NCBI RefSeq assembly: GCF_963678635.1
Contig: NW_026971650.1
Location: 1-64,000 of the forward strand
From: Symsagittifera roscoffensis
Lineage: Eukaryota > Xenacoelomorpha > Acoela > Convolutidae
Length of the DNA stretch: 64,000 nucleotides
Reading direction: 5' to 3'
Shown here piece by piece: positions 44,752 to 55,619 of this stretch (position 1 is the stretch's first letter; each line of letters begins with the position of its first letter). Position numbers and translations under genes: made by a program. The notes beneath the pieces were generated by a model, which was not told the origin of the DNA, did no database searches, and saw only the letters and a list, made by a program, of their open reading frames with translations.

Positions 44752-45689
44752 CCCGGGTTGACCAAAAATGCTAGTCATACAATTTCCATATATGGAAAAA
44801 TGCTAGTCATACACTTTCCATGCAATTCCATATGTACAGAAAATTGCATGAAAGGTCTATGATTAGTATTTTTCCATATATGGAAATTGTATGACTAGCA
44901 TTTTTCCATAAACCAAAAAGTTTGATTTTTTACATTATAATTTATCAAAATTTATTGGTTGTGTTCGTAACCGAACACAAATGACATAAATCTTGGTTAT
45001 TCAAACGTAGTAACCAAAGGTTTGGCCGTCACGCATTAAAAACGCTTTGAAAACAGCCTGCAATTCCTTAATTCTGTCTTAACGCAAATAATATAACGAA
45101 AGTATCAAACTTTTAAATTTTGGCAAAAATTTTCAAAGATGATTATTTCTAAAATTTGAATTTTCAAATTAGCAGACATTGATCAAGGCATACAAAAACA
45201 TGCCATTCAAAAAAAAGAGGAGTCTTAAGCATTTTTGAAAAATGTTATCAAGAGAAATGGATAAAAATCCAATATTAGAATATCCAGGACTACGTTATAC
45301 ACACAAAAAATTAAATTGTGCATGCAAAAGTTTTTTTTTCAGAAAAGGTTTGTTTGAGTACGAAAATCATTTTGCGGTTGAAAAAAACGCAAAAAAATTT
45401 TTGGGGGCAATTTCAAAAATACTTTGAACAATTTTTGTTGTCGCCATCAAAAAAATGCTAGTCATACAATTTCCATATATGGAAATTGTATGATTAGCAT
45501 TTTTTTTTTGACAAAAAATTTTTCTTTTTTATTTAGTACGATACACCAAAATTTATGCCAAAACAAGAGAAAAGTTCAATGACACCATTTTAGCAAAATA
45601 TATGAAATTTGTATGATTAGTGTTTTTTCATAGACTTAGTTTATGGAATTGTATGATTAGCATTTTTGGTCTATGGAGGTCAACCCGGG
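44752..45689. mobile_element. Non-autonomous inverted-repeat DNA element, copy 2
   Basis: Ends CCCGGGTTGACCAAAAATGC and GGTCAACCCGGG. Internal blocks GCTAGTCATACAATTTCCAT and their complements form long hairpins. Flanked by CG on both sides. Interior homology to copy 1 includes the stretches around 43990-44230 and 45020-45330. Confidence 0.65.
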
Positions 45690-46151
45690 CGAGCAGTCTT
45701 GTTTCACATGTTGCCCTGTTATACGAGCAGTCTTGTTTCACATGTCGGTTTGATTTCCGGCACCCAAATATTCTATCCTGCTAATATGTAAGCAGTCAAT
45801 TTGTTGCTTGCCAAATTATCTTGTTTTCCCGCAAATTTGTATTCTTTTTGTGCCTAGTGTTGCCTAGCAGCTCTCAGTTGTGCCTAGCAGCTCTCAGCAA
45901 GTTTAAATCAAAATTAAATGCTTGGGTGGAAGATGTTAACATGGTCTATCTAGGGAAGATGTTAACTTGGTCTATCTAAACTTCCTAGTTTTCCTTTCAA
46001 AATTTTTTTGCGGTTAAACAAACAATCAAGATAAAAAGCACACTGCTTAAAACTTTTAATGAGCAATAAACAGCTTCAAAATAGTTCGATGACAGTTCTT
46101 TTTTAGCGTATTTTACAGTTATTATGTACCACGAGCTTAGGCAGGGCAGTA

Positions 46152-46521
46152 CAACAGTGCCGAAGTACAACAGTGTCGAAAATGAAAACTTTGTTCAACA
46201 GTGCCGAAAATGAAAACTTTGTTCAACAGTGCCAAAAATTTGAATAAATTTCAACATATTAAGTGCGGCTATCAAAAATTAAACAGCGATCGTTTACAAT
46301 CTTAAGTAAAATTTTAAGATTTTGAGCGAGAAAATTTGCAATTTAGACGTTTTGGCGCCAAAATTATTGTTTAATTTGCAGTTGCAGACATATTGGCGCC
46401 AAAATTGGAGTGACTTTCTTTGATAATTAGCGCCAGTAATTTCTCGCTCTTAAGAAAATGTGTGTAAATTATTCTGAAATTTTCCCGCCTTTTTCGGCAC
46501 TGTTGTACTTCGGCACTGTTG
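46152..46521. mobile_element. MITE with perfect 24-bp terminal inverted repeats
   Basis: The first 24 bases (CAACAGTGCCGAAGTACAAC, then AGTG) are the exact reverse complement of the last 24 (46498-46521), and the match continues inward with one mismatch. A 30-bp direct repeat (CGAAAATGAAAACTTTGTTC) lies inside the left end. No coding capacity, no clear target duplication. Confidence 0.7.
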
Positions 46522-46851
46522 AACACCCCCGCTTAAGCATTGCAATCCAATAGGAATACAAATTTTGAGTAAAATGAGCATGCACGGCATATAGGTTCTA
46601 CATTGTAAACTTCATGAAGAAAACGATGATTAAAAGAGCTTTTTGAGATACCTTTTTTCGCAAAATTTTTACTGTTTTAGGGTTTGATCAGTATTTCAGT
46701 ACTATCAGTAAATTTTATACAATTCAGTCTTTTATTTAGACTGAGTTTGGTCAGAGCAATTTGTATATTTCAATCAAAACAGTAGTAAAATCAAACTAAG
46801 TCCAAATAAAGAATTGAAATGTAATATACATTCTGATTATGGCATTGGTCG

Positions 46852-48148
46852 ATGCAAGCTAATGTAGTTTTTTTAATGTGTTTTTGCCCGTTCTTTGATA
46901 ACTCCTCGATTTCTGTTCGCTACCACCGAGAGTGCATAAAGCGTTTTATTGGTATCCCCTCATATAGGTATGATGGGAACAACGACTGGCTTGCAATGAA
47001 TGGGAACCCAAACGAATGGGCTGTTGGATTCCACGGAAGTGACCAAAAAGGAACCGAGTTAATAGCACAAACCAGAATCTTCAAAGAAGGCAAAAGGCAG
47101 CACTACCAATACTCAGAGGATATCAATGAGAAAAGCAACAATAGAGGCAAATTGTGTGGAAAAGGAATTTATTTCGGGTCTCAAATTGAAATCGCAGAGA
47201 GATTTTCAAACTTCAAATCGGACAATAAAACCTGCGTTCTCCAAGTAAATCAGTATATTACATGTTTCAGGATATTGCGGACTTAGGTATTTGTAGATAT
47301 AGATTTTATGTTCCGACTTCCGAAGAAATAAGTGACGGAATGTTTGCGATCAGATTTTTTCTCCAGAAAAACTTTCGTTGACTGTTTGATACTGATAAGA
47401 TCGAATTGTTCAAAACTCAAAAATATAAGGCAAAATATTGATATCCAAGGCACGTAATTTTATCCGCGACTATTTCTTCTAAAATGGTCTTGTATATACG
47501 TTACCCCAGATACAACATATACCTCTTTGAAATCAACATAGCGTGTGGGGGGATGAAATTAAGAAATATGAACACTGAATTTTTTTCATTCTAATTTGTT
47601 AATATTTTTTCAACAAAGTTTTTTTGCCAAAAGTCTTTTCATCGACGCTAATATGCAGTCGAAAAATTAAGGCTGCACCCTGATTTTCTTTGATTTTCAC
47701 CACTAAAAACGAGATATTTTTTCTTGATGATTCAGCAATTTTAAAGCCCTGTACAATTTTTTTGAAAAAGTGAATTTTTTGTAACCCAATTTTTCTTAAA
47801 CTAAAGGTAACCCTTATGTTCATAGCGAGTCAATGTTGGCGCGCCAAAGTTTTTCGGACCGGTCATGCCAGTAAACAAAAAGGTGAAGTAATTCAATCAC
47901 ACCAAAGCATTGAACCATAATCTTACATTCAAATCGAAACAAAAGATCGGCGGAATCGTCAAAAATTGTTATTTTTGTTTTCACAGGTACGAATGAAGCC
48001 AGATGAGCTAAGGATACCGAAGGACAAAACAGACTACAGAATTGTACAGGATGCCCAGTTTGTGAGACCATACGGATTGTGTCTCAAGTATGCGCCTGCT
48101 GTTGAGCCATGCTGTGCCAAAAAGTGTAACCAAACTCAAACTGAATAA
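46852..48148 (+). CDS. Host-like spliced gene, ADP-ribosyltransferase-fold-like domain (partial)
   Basis: Two exons are supported: one ending at 47244 (CTCCAA|GTAAAT) and one from 47987 (TTTTCACAG|GTACG) to TAA 48146-48148. The splice joins the frames exactly, giving VLQ then VRMKPDEL. The product contains NEWAVGFHGSD, GKGIYFGSQIEIAERF and, in exon 2, FVRPYGLCLKY. This order matches a widespread eukaryotic family that I associate with the PARP-like fold (His in the first motif, Tyr in the second). The 46852 start is only the first ATG in the frame; an upstream exon is likely and the true 5' end is unknown. No stop or frameshift is seen. It is the best candidate for a resident, non-transposon gene here. 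Confidence 0.6.
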
Positions 48149-49342
48149 ATCAGTAATTAGTTTTTAGCAGCTTCAGAACTGCGTTATTAAGATTAATTTT
48201 AAATTGGATTTATCAGAATGTTTATCAAAAAGTGGTTCACTGATAGATTGCAACAGACATTCGAAATTTTAATTTTAATTTTTTTGTAAGCTAAACCTTC
48301 ATATGGTTGATTTATGTAAAGAGCAAAAATATCAGAACCAAACGCTCAGTGTCCGCTTTAATTCATAAATATCAACCCTCCGTTTAAGTAAATATAAACC
48401 CTGCGGAAAACAGAGTCACCCAGGCTCGATACATGTTTCCAACAGAGCTGTACAATCGTCGATCCCAGTTGATGCGCCGCAGGTGGAGCAGATCGATTAT
48501 GACGACTGAACTCTAAATATGAACAAATCACTCGTTCAGTAGCTATTCCAATCATCCTTATTAGCGTTGTCTGTAAGTTTTCAATCGTATTCCTGCTGTA
48601 AAGGGCGCACAAAAGTTTTAGAAAAAAAAACGAAACGGAATGAAATTAAAAAGAGCTAGACTGCTCTTTTCACGGCAAAACCCTGAACGATGGGGCTGCT
48701 CTTCAAAGTCTATAGAATACTTTTTCATTCATAATGTGATGTAGATAGCGTTATTAAACGTATCAACAACCACACCAAATATATAGATTGCATCAGGAGT
48801 GCGGTCAAAAAGTAGACATGTTGCAAAATAGACAAGTTGTAAGCTAATCAAAATCGAGATGAGAAGACAAATGTACTAAACATTGTCTTTTCTCGGATCT
48901 GATTGGCTTCTGATGCATCTACTTTATGACGTTTTTTTGCTAGCAATTTTTGTTGGCGTTTATTTTGCGAGCAACCATTGCATCAATATCTTCGAAAGTG
49001 TTCACCGTAAGAACAAATAATAAGCCTCAATTTAATTTCAAACTATTTCGAAGTCAAGTTAAAGGGCAATGTTGTGAGTAATTTTATGTCTTTTATATTT
49101 ATTTAACAGGCCTCTCCTGAAATTATTTAAAGCCAGCCACTCCTTTCGAGGGCTTTGATGCTTTTTATCTGATAATTTAACTGAAAACTAAGTCAATTAA
49201 TTAAACATCTTATCTTACTCTCATTTTAAGTACTTTAGTGCAAGCATCAAATCAATTTAACATAGTGCAGTCTAGCGGAAAAAAAAACGAGCATGAGTTG
49301 AATTGCAAGTTTTTATGAAAACCATGATAACATCCGTGAAAA
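48149..49342 (+). other. No gene seen between the host-like gene and element C
   Basis: AT-rich sequence without supported coding frames on either strand. Confidence 0.45.
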
Positions 49343-49346
49343 GACT

Positions 49347-49598
49347 TGTTAAAGTTGTAAGTGTAGAAAATCAAAAAGGTTGTTAATAAGTTGTAATGTA
49401 GACAAACTGTTAGGCATCAAATCGAAATCTTAGTGCACTCTTTTATTTCAGATCCCATCGGACATTAGAGATCGCAAGGTCAAGACAGCAGGTCCCCAGA
49501 CAGAAAAAAGAATTGATAGCACTTACATAAACTCAAACTGGTGTCTATCTAGAACAATTGATAGCACTTACATAAACTCAAAACTGGTCCCTATCTCA
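49347..49598 (-). repeat. 3' LTR of element C (252 bp)
   Basis: Direct match to 55319-55570. It contains a 27-bp internal direct repeat beginning AATTGATAGCACTTACATAA. Confidence 0.9.
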
Positions 49599-49775
49599 TT
49601 CGGGCAACCACAAATAAAATTTAGAGCGTAGATATAAAATTTATCAACTCTTTGTTACTATTTGGTATTGTATAAATGTACTAGTTAAGTTTTAGTTTAC
49701 GTTGAGTTTTCTTACCCGCCAAACCTCTCTTAAGGTTTATTTTTCTCCTTTTTCTCTCTTTTCTTGTCAGTTTCC

Positions 49776-50207
49776 TCATTTGTGTTCTATTCGGTGGATC
49801 ATAACCCCCCCCATTTTGTCAACTCCGCGTCTCTGTAGTGTTGATTTCCACGTCGCTGTTTCACACTGAATTATATTTCGTTTTCCACCGACGGATTTTG
49901 GTGATTTCTCCCTAACCGACGGTACATCATTTCCTTCGTTCGCCGCACCTTTAATTGGTTCACTTCGCTCGCTTTCCCACTCGCTATCTTCGTCGTCCTC
50001 GCTCTCGTCCGCACTGTATTCCACTATCCGTTGTTTCGTCGATCTTCTTGCGTTTACTATTGCGATTCGATCCTTTTCGGCTTTGCGCTTATACTTGTTG
50101 GACTCGCTTGGGGCCGGGGTACTATGTACATTTCTACTCGGTCCTGGGGTGCACTCATCGCTTCTACTCTCAGTTAGGCGTTCTTCAGCCGCCGATCTAA
50201 AAGACAC
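49776..50207 (-). CDS. Acidic C-terminal ORF of element C
   Basis: 143 codons, Ser/Glu-rich, with an acidic block (YSADESEDDEDSEWESE) after a basic stretch. It follows the integrase ORF with a short gap and probably is the displaced C-terminus of Pol. A similar acidic patch appears in the remnant at 17.8 kb. No domain is recognised. Confidence 0.5.
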   Translation of the reverse strand: MSFRSAAEERLTESRSDECTPGPSRNVHSTPAPSESNKYKRKAEKDRIAIVNARRSTKQRIVEYSADESEDDEDSEWESERSEPIKGAANEGNDVPSVREKSPKSVGGKRNIIQCETATWKSTLQRRGVDKMGGVMIHRIEHK

Positions 50208-50225
50208 ACCACTCCGCCTTAGTAA

Positions 50226-51343
50226 CTACCCTTTTTCCATTTTCACCGTATGCTTAGTCAATTTTTCAATTTTTGATGGCAAACGTTTATACCTTCTTGG
50301 GTCCTTTGGATCCGTCTTCCCGGTCCTCTGGTATACGGTCGTGGAACTTGTTTTGTGCTTTTTGAGCCATGTTGGAGTTTTGGGTGGACTTAATTCCTTG
50401 GGGTCAACTACTTCCGGAGCCTTGGGATCCGCTACCACATCGTCATCCAAAATGATTGGAACTTTCCTTTTTTGAGGGGCGTACGCCAAATCACTTCTCT
50501 TCTCCCAATCTAGGGTGAGTTCAACTTCCTGGAGGTTTCCCGCCTTGTCTAAACAAGATAACTTTTGGTTAACAACATTGTTCCAATTTAAGTTTTTCAA
50601 TGACGGCTTTTTCGTTAAATTTCGCAATGCCGTATTTGCTTCTCGGCCATGGTATGCTTCAAAAGGCGTTAATTTAGTTTTAGAATGTGGCACGAAACGT
50701 AATGCGCTAAGCGCACGGGATATCATTGCTCCAAACTTGTAGTTTTTATTTTCCTGAAGATAAGTCAACGCGTAATTTTTTATCGACCCAATAGTTCGTT
50801 CAACCAATCCTGTCGCGCGATGATCCTTAACCGGAGATTTAATAAGTTCGATACCTTCGTAGTTACAGAATTTTTGAATTTCATTAGAGAAAAACCCCGT
50901 AGCCTGATCCATGTGCAATTTCCTTGGGTGTCCATGAGTATTTATGTACTTCCTTAGGAACTTCAACACATTTTTTGATTTGTTGCTTGAACAAACATAC
51001 GCCGACGGCCAATGCGAGAAGGTATCTACTGCTACAAGTACATACTTTTTCCGACTTCTTACATAATTTACTAGGCCCCAGAAATCTAATTGAACCAAAT
51101 CATTTGGTTCCTTAGGAACGTACGTTTCCCCCACATACTTTTTGGAATGTCCGGTTTAAGGTTTTTACCTGCTTCTAAGCAACTTTTGCAGTATTTTGCT
51201 GTAGCCGCGTTGTTCCGATGCATAAGGGGAATCCACACGTCCTTTGCGGCAGCGAACATTTTGTCCCGCCCATGATGGTTGTAATGTAGACGGTTCAGAA
51301 TTGCTGATGATAGATCCTTCGGTTTTGCTAACCGGCCGTTCAT
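50226..51343 (-). pseudogene. pol: Integrase of element C, one frameshift
   Basis: The zinc region (HYNHHGRDKMF ... YCKSCLEAGK) lies in one frame (51343-51086). The catalytic core lies in the next (51134-50226). Catalytic residues appear in VQLDFWGLV, HMDQATGFFS and ATGLVERTIG. The second motif reads MDQATGF where TDNGxEF is usual, but it keeps the Asp. Downstream, SKTKLTPFEAYHGREAN is the usual conserved block before the C-terminal domain. The frame break near 51100 is between zinc region and core. Confidence 0.8.
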
Positions 51344-51408
51344 CCACAGGCAATTCTTACGTACTGCGAAATCGTTGTAATGCTGGGCGTAGTATTGTCC
51401 TAGTCTTG

Positions 51409-52059
51409 TTAAAATCTCCTTTGCTCGTGGGTGTTTTCTCTGATGTTATCTCTGATGGTCTTCATAATTGGGTCTTTTTCGATGTTTGCTTCAATCAATT
51501 TTAAATTCAAAACTTCCGGGTGTTCAATTTTCTTCACTATTTTACTATCCGATGGCACTATAGAGTAGATCCATTTGTCGTTTTGTACAAGTGGGTAAGA
51601 TAAACCGGGGAACTGGGGTGGAAAAGATATGATTGTGTTTAGTTTTTTAGAATTAGTCTGTTTAATATCAAGTTTTTCGGGCGGTATCATTTCAATATCG
51701 GAATCCGAACTTACGCTAGGAGGTTGATTTAGGCGGTTCAGTACAACGTTTAGATTCACATTTTCCAAATTAGTTGATGTGTTGACTATGGCCGAAGTTG
51801 GAGGATCATTTTTTACAGGCGAAATACACATTTTTTTATATTTTGGGTTACTCAAATTATTCCGAATTAGGGTTTTGCTACTGTAATTTTTTAAAGTAAA
51901 TGGCTTTTCACTGTAACCTTTGCTACTGTAATTCTTCAAAGTAGGTGGCTCTTCACTGTAATCTTGTAAGATGGATGGTTTGCAACTGTAAATTTTCAAC
52001 GTAGAAGGCTTGCTGTTGTAATTAGTCGAACTGGAAGGATTGCGATAGTATTTAATCAA
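51409..52059 (-). pseudogene. Repetitive linker between RNase H and integrase of element C
   Basis: The first half encodes an imperfect tandem repeat of about 12 residues with the core PSTLKNYSSK (six or so units, DNA about 51870-52050). The second half is closer to the usual Ty3 tether leading into the integrase zinc region. Insertion of repeats in a Pol linker is unusual. Confidence 0.6.
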
Positions 52060-52455
52060 TTTTTATGCTTGCAACTGTAATTTAAGCAATGAGAACAAAG
52101 TCTGAATCTCGTTCTTCGGAATTGGCATATTTCCGCCGGTATGCAAATATCTCGACGCTGATTGGTTAACCGCCGGTTGCATGTAAACACGCCCTCTATT
52201 GAGCGTTCGTGCTCACGGTGAATATTTGCATATTCGTCTTTTCTTTCATTCTCATTGGATGAAACTGATTTCGTTCTGTCGAAACATAACTGTTCGCCCC
52301 CTACCGTCGGTTTTGGCTTAATGTTATTCACTTGGTGACCCCTAGGCTTCATTTTATCCTTGGGCCTCAACGCCGCGTTTATCATTCTTATCTTTGCTAC
52401 TGTAAATCTTTCATCGTAATGACCTGTCTCGGGTGCCTCTGCGGACGGAAACCCA

Positions 52456-52975
52456 GACAAATAGTCAGCCATCCCTTGTCTATGTTCAACTTTAAAATCG
52501 TATGGCACCAGTCGATCATACTATCGAGTTAATCGACTGAAAAATGTTTTATTTCCTTTTGGCGACGAATTCAACATTGTAAGTAGCGCTTTATGGTCAG
52601 ATATGACTGTGAAATACCGACCGTATATTAATTTCGAAAATGTTCCATGGCCCACACTACAGCGAGTAATTCTAATTCGTTTGTGGAGTATTTTTTCTCA
52701 GCCGGATTAAGGTAACGGGATGCAAACGAAATCGGATGCCACCCGGATGAGCCATACTGTTCTAAAATGGCCCTAAGCCATCGTGGCTAGAGTCACAAAT
52801 AATTCTAGTTTCACGGTGAATGTCGAAGTGTCGTATCTTGACAATATTTTCCACTAGCGATTTTAATTGTTGGAACGCATTTTCGCAAACGGGTTTCCAG
52901 ACAAAATTGTTATTTTGACTCAATAGTGGCCTTAACGGTGCGCTTAATTCTACGAGTTTGGGTAAAAATTTGTGT
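52456..52975 (-). pseudogene. pol: RNase H of element C, frameshifted
   Basis: IICDSSHDGLG, YSTNELELLAVVW and ISDHKALLTML carry the RNase H Asp/Glu/Asp. FKVEHRQGMADYLS closes the domain. The motifs lie in different frames, so the region is broken by at least two indels. Confidence 0.75.
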
Positions 52976-53793
52976 TAACTGTGTAGTGAACCCATTAAAG
53001 ATTTCAACTGCTTTTGAGATTTTGGGGTTTTCAAGTCTTCTATTGCTTGTGTTTTTCTTACTAAGGGCGTGATACCACTTTCCCCAATTCGAAATCCGAG
53101 CCATTCGCACTCTGTTTTCGCAAATTCGCATTTTCGCAATTTTAACCCGACATTGGAGACATCCAGCTTTTTCAATATCTTTTCCACCAACGCAATGTGT
53201 TCGATCTTAGTTCCTTTTGAAGAAATTAAGAAATCATCAATAAACGCGTTAGCTTGGGGGAACTCTTTAATTAAATTATCAATTACCTTTTGGAATTCCG
53301 CCGGCATTGACGTAAGTCCGTAAAATCCGTTTTTTAAGCGATAAGTCCCCGTGGATTTCCCACCGACTAGTGAAAAATTGCACTGCTCGCTCGTTTTTTG
53401 TTCTAAGGCGACTTGTCCGTACGCATATGTGAAATCCAACGTTGTAAAATATATTTTCCCGATTTTTTCTCCCCGATAATCTGACTTACTCCGTCTACTA
53501 ATTCGTCAATATTTGGCATTTGGTACTTATTCTTGTGTACCTGTTTGTTCAATTCTCTTGATTCCAGAGCTAATTTTATACTTCCATCTTTTTTACTGTA
53601 ATCACGATAGGGGAGACGAAATACTTATCTGAGCACTCTTGTAATTTTACGATATGCTCATAATTCATCAGCCGATGAATTTCTTTATCCACCTTATCTT
53701 GTAGACTGATTGGCACCCTGCGCCGCCCTTTTTGTTGTATAGGCCTCAAATTTTCAAAAAATTCAGCTCTTACTTTCGCATTCCGGATCTTCC
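52975..53793 (-). pseudogene. pol: Reverse transcriptase of element C
   Basis: RT motifs are in order: SPIVITVKKDGS and ALESRELNKQVHKNKY (fingers), FTTLDFTYAYGQ (first Asp), GLTSMPAEFQKVID, and AFIDDFLISSKG (F-x-DD catalytic pair), then LGFRIGESGITP. The N-terminal third lies in another frame from the 53439-52975 part, with a break near 53450. In contrast to elements A and B, the catalytic palm is present. Confidence 0.82.
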
Positions 53794-55194
53794 CTATCTA
53801 GTAAACAAATTTGGGTACAACTTACAGAAGTATGTTTGCAATTCGTCATATTCCTCCTCCTCTTGACTGATCCCTTCCCCTGTGATTCCCATCACTTTCT
53901 TCCGTTGGACTAACTCGAGGCCCAGGGTGCCCATCAGATCGCGCCCCAGGATTGACTGATGATTCCCGGATATTACTGACACTTGTGCTGGTGCTGCCCA
54001 GCCGTTTAATGACATCATCACTGTTACCTTCCCCAGTATGTTTATTCGATTGTTATTGTAATCCAGAAATGCATCTTTTGAAGGCTGTAGTTGAATATTT
54101 GCTTTACCTAACGTTGTTTTTAGGTCGTTTATACTGAAAATAGTCACTGGGGATCCACTATCTATCCACAACCAAATCTTCTTCCCTGACACCTCAGCTT
54201 GGACGCGGGCCCCAGGGATCTTCAGTTCAATTTCATTCTTCTTCCTTTTTATTGACATTACCATGTAGTCGTGCGATCCCGACGTCATGGATTCATTTTC
54301 CCCGCACCCCTGCTGGTTCACCCACGACACTGGATCTTCATTCAAGTCATTTACGTTCATCTGATGATGCTCATTTTCCTCCCCAACCAATCCGACTCGT
54401 CCTCGTCCTCTCCATTGCTTAGTACCTCTTCGAATTCCTCGACATGTTCGTTCAAAATGTCCCAATTTTCGGCACGAGTTACATGTTGCTCCCTTTGCAG
54501 GGCATCTCGCGATGTGATCCAGGGTAAAATTTGGTGCGTCGCAATTGTAACAACTACGGTTATTTCCGCTTCCCCCACTACTACTTGATCCTTGGGTGTA
54601 TCCTCCACGTCCCCCACGTCCTCGACCTCGAAAAAATCCTGGTCCCCTTCTTATGTTATATGATTTTCCCGTATATGATTTGTATGCGCGCTCACCACGT
54701 TCATATGATAAGGCGATCCGGTAAACTTCCTCAGGTAACTTAGTTGATCGTGATAACTCTCGTTGGCAATCCGATTCCCGCATATTCATAATGAAAATAT
54801 CACAAACATTTTCGGCAGCATTTGCAAAATCACATCTACCTGCTAGGGCGCTTAGCTCCGCGTGGAGTTTTTCGAACGTTTCGTTCTCACGTTGTTTTCG
54901 TCCGTAGAAGAGTCCCCGTTCATGAGTTACATTCCTCTCACGTTGGAAAACATTTTGCATCTCATCTAGGACCCGTGGGTACCGTACCGTTTTAATGTTA
55001 ACCGTCGGTTTTCGTGCTTTGAACATCCGCTGCGCCTCGTCTCCGATACAAAGATATAGATTAGACTTTAACTTCTTTTCCGAATCGAGACGGTTTTTTC
55101 CATTGACTTCTTCAGGCAACGCCGTGATAGCCGCCGCATTTAGAGTACTCGCAAAATAGAAATCATCGGGATCAATGTCGTATTTTGCTATCAT
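53794..55194 (-). CDS. gag: Gag-protease of element C (466 aa from first in-frame ATG)
   Basis: Capsid-like N-terminus (YDIDPDDFYFASTLNAAA, LYLCIGDEAQRMFKARKP), an RGG-rich basic stretch, then two CCHC knuckles in the order CYNCDAPNF...HIARC and CNSCRKLGHFERTC. After these comes an aspartic protease with WIDSGSPVTIF and SILGRDLMG. Fusion of gag and protease in one frame is common for this Ty3 group. The same frame stays open upstream to the LTR edge (N-terminal residues such as NIVAFWETRTPEPP), so the real start is further 5' than this ATG; see the finding on the primer-binding site. Confidence 0.85.
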   Translation of the reverse strand: MIAKYDIDPDDFYFASTLNAAAITALPEEVNGKNRLDSEKKLKSNLYLCIGDEAQRMFKARKPTVNIKTVRYPRVLDEMQNVFQRERNVTHERGLFYGRKQRENETFEKLHAELSALAGRCDFANAAENVCDIFIMNMRESDCQRELSRSTKLPEEVYRIALSYERGERAYKSYTGKSYNIRRGPGFFRGRGRGGRGGYTQGSSSSGGSGNNRSCYNCDAPNFTLDHIARCPAKGATCNSCRKLGHFERTCRGIRRGTKQWRGRGRVGLVGEENEHHQMNVNDLNEDPVSWVNQQGCGENESMTSGSHDYMVMSIKRKKNEIELKIPGARVQAEVSGKKIWLWIDSGSPVTIFSINDLKTTLGKANIQLQPSKDAFLDYNNNRINILGKVTVMMSLNGWAAPAQVSVISGNHQSILGRDLMGTLGLELVQRKKVMGITGEGISQEEEEYDELQTYFCKLYPNLFTR

Positions 55195-55302
55195 CCCCCA
55201 GTGAAATTTAATTATCCACTCCTCCCAATAGACTGGAGGTTCCGGCGTTCGTGTTTCCCAAAATGCTACTATGTTTAGTGGATTTTTCTCCCCTCCTTTT
55301 TC

Positions 55303-55318
55303 TCTGCTGGCTGCGCCA
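55303..55318 (-). promoter_or_regulatory. Primer-binding site of element C
   Basis: On the minus strand TGGCGCAGCCAGCAGA follows the LTR CA directly. The tRNA is not assigned. Confidence 0.65.
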
Positions 55319-55570
55319 TGTTAAAGTCGTAAGTTTAGAAAATCAAAAAATTTTATAATAAGTTGCATTGTAGACAAACTGTTAGGCATCAAATCGAAAT
55401 CTTACTGCACTCTATTATTTCAGATCCCATCGGACATTAGAGATCGCAAGGTCAAGACAGCAGGTCCCCAGACAGAAAGAAGAATTGATAGCACTTACAT
55501 AAACTCAATCTGGTGTCTATCTAGAACAATTGATAGCACTTACATAAACTCAAAACTGGTCCCTATCTCA
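55319..55570 (-). repeat. 5' LTR of element C (252 bp)
   Basis: Matches 49347-49598; followed outside by the GACT target duplication. Confidence 0.9.
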
Positions 55571-55619
55571 GACTGGAGCGATCTATTTCAATTGGCAATC
55601 ATAGCCAAAAAATTATCGA

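Larger units (their letters stand above)
49347..55570 (-). mobile_element. Element C: Ty3/gypsy LTR retrotransposon, 6.2 kb
   Basis: 252-bp LTRs at 49347-49598 and 55319-55570 start TG and end CA. GACT on both outer sides (49343-49346, 55571-55574) is the 4-bp target duplication. Coding runs on the minus strand: gag-protease, RT, RNase H, a repetitive tether, integrase and a C-terminal acidic ORF. The LTRs differ at about 12 of 252 bases, and pol has several frameshifts, so the copy is decayed. The old remnant split by element A is from a related element. Confidence 0.9.

Noticed and set aside
49347..49598. Left LTR of element C as a solo LTR
   Set aside because: It pairs with 55319-55570, with coding sequence between and matching GACT flanks.
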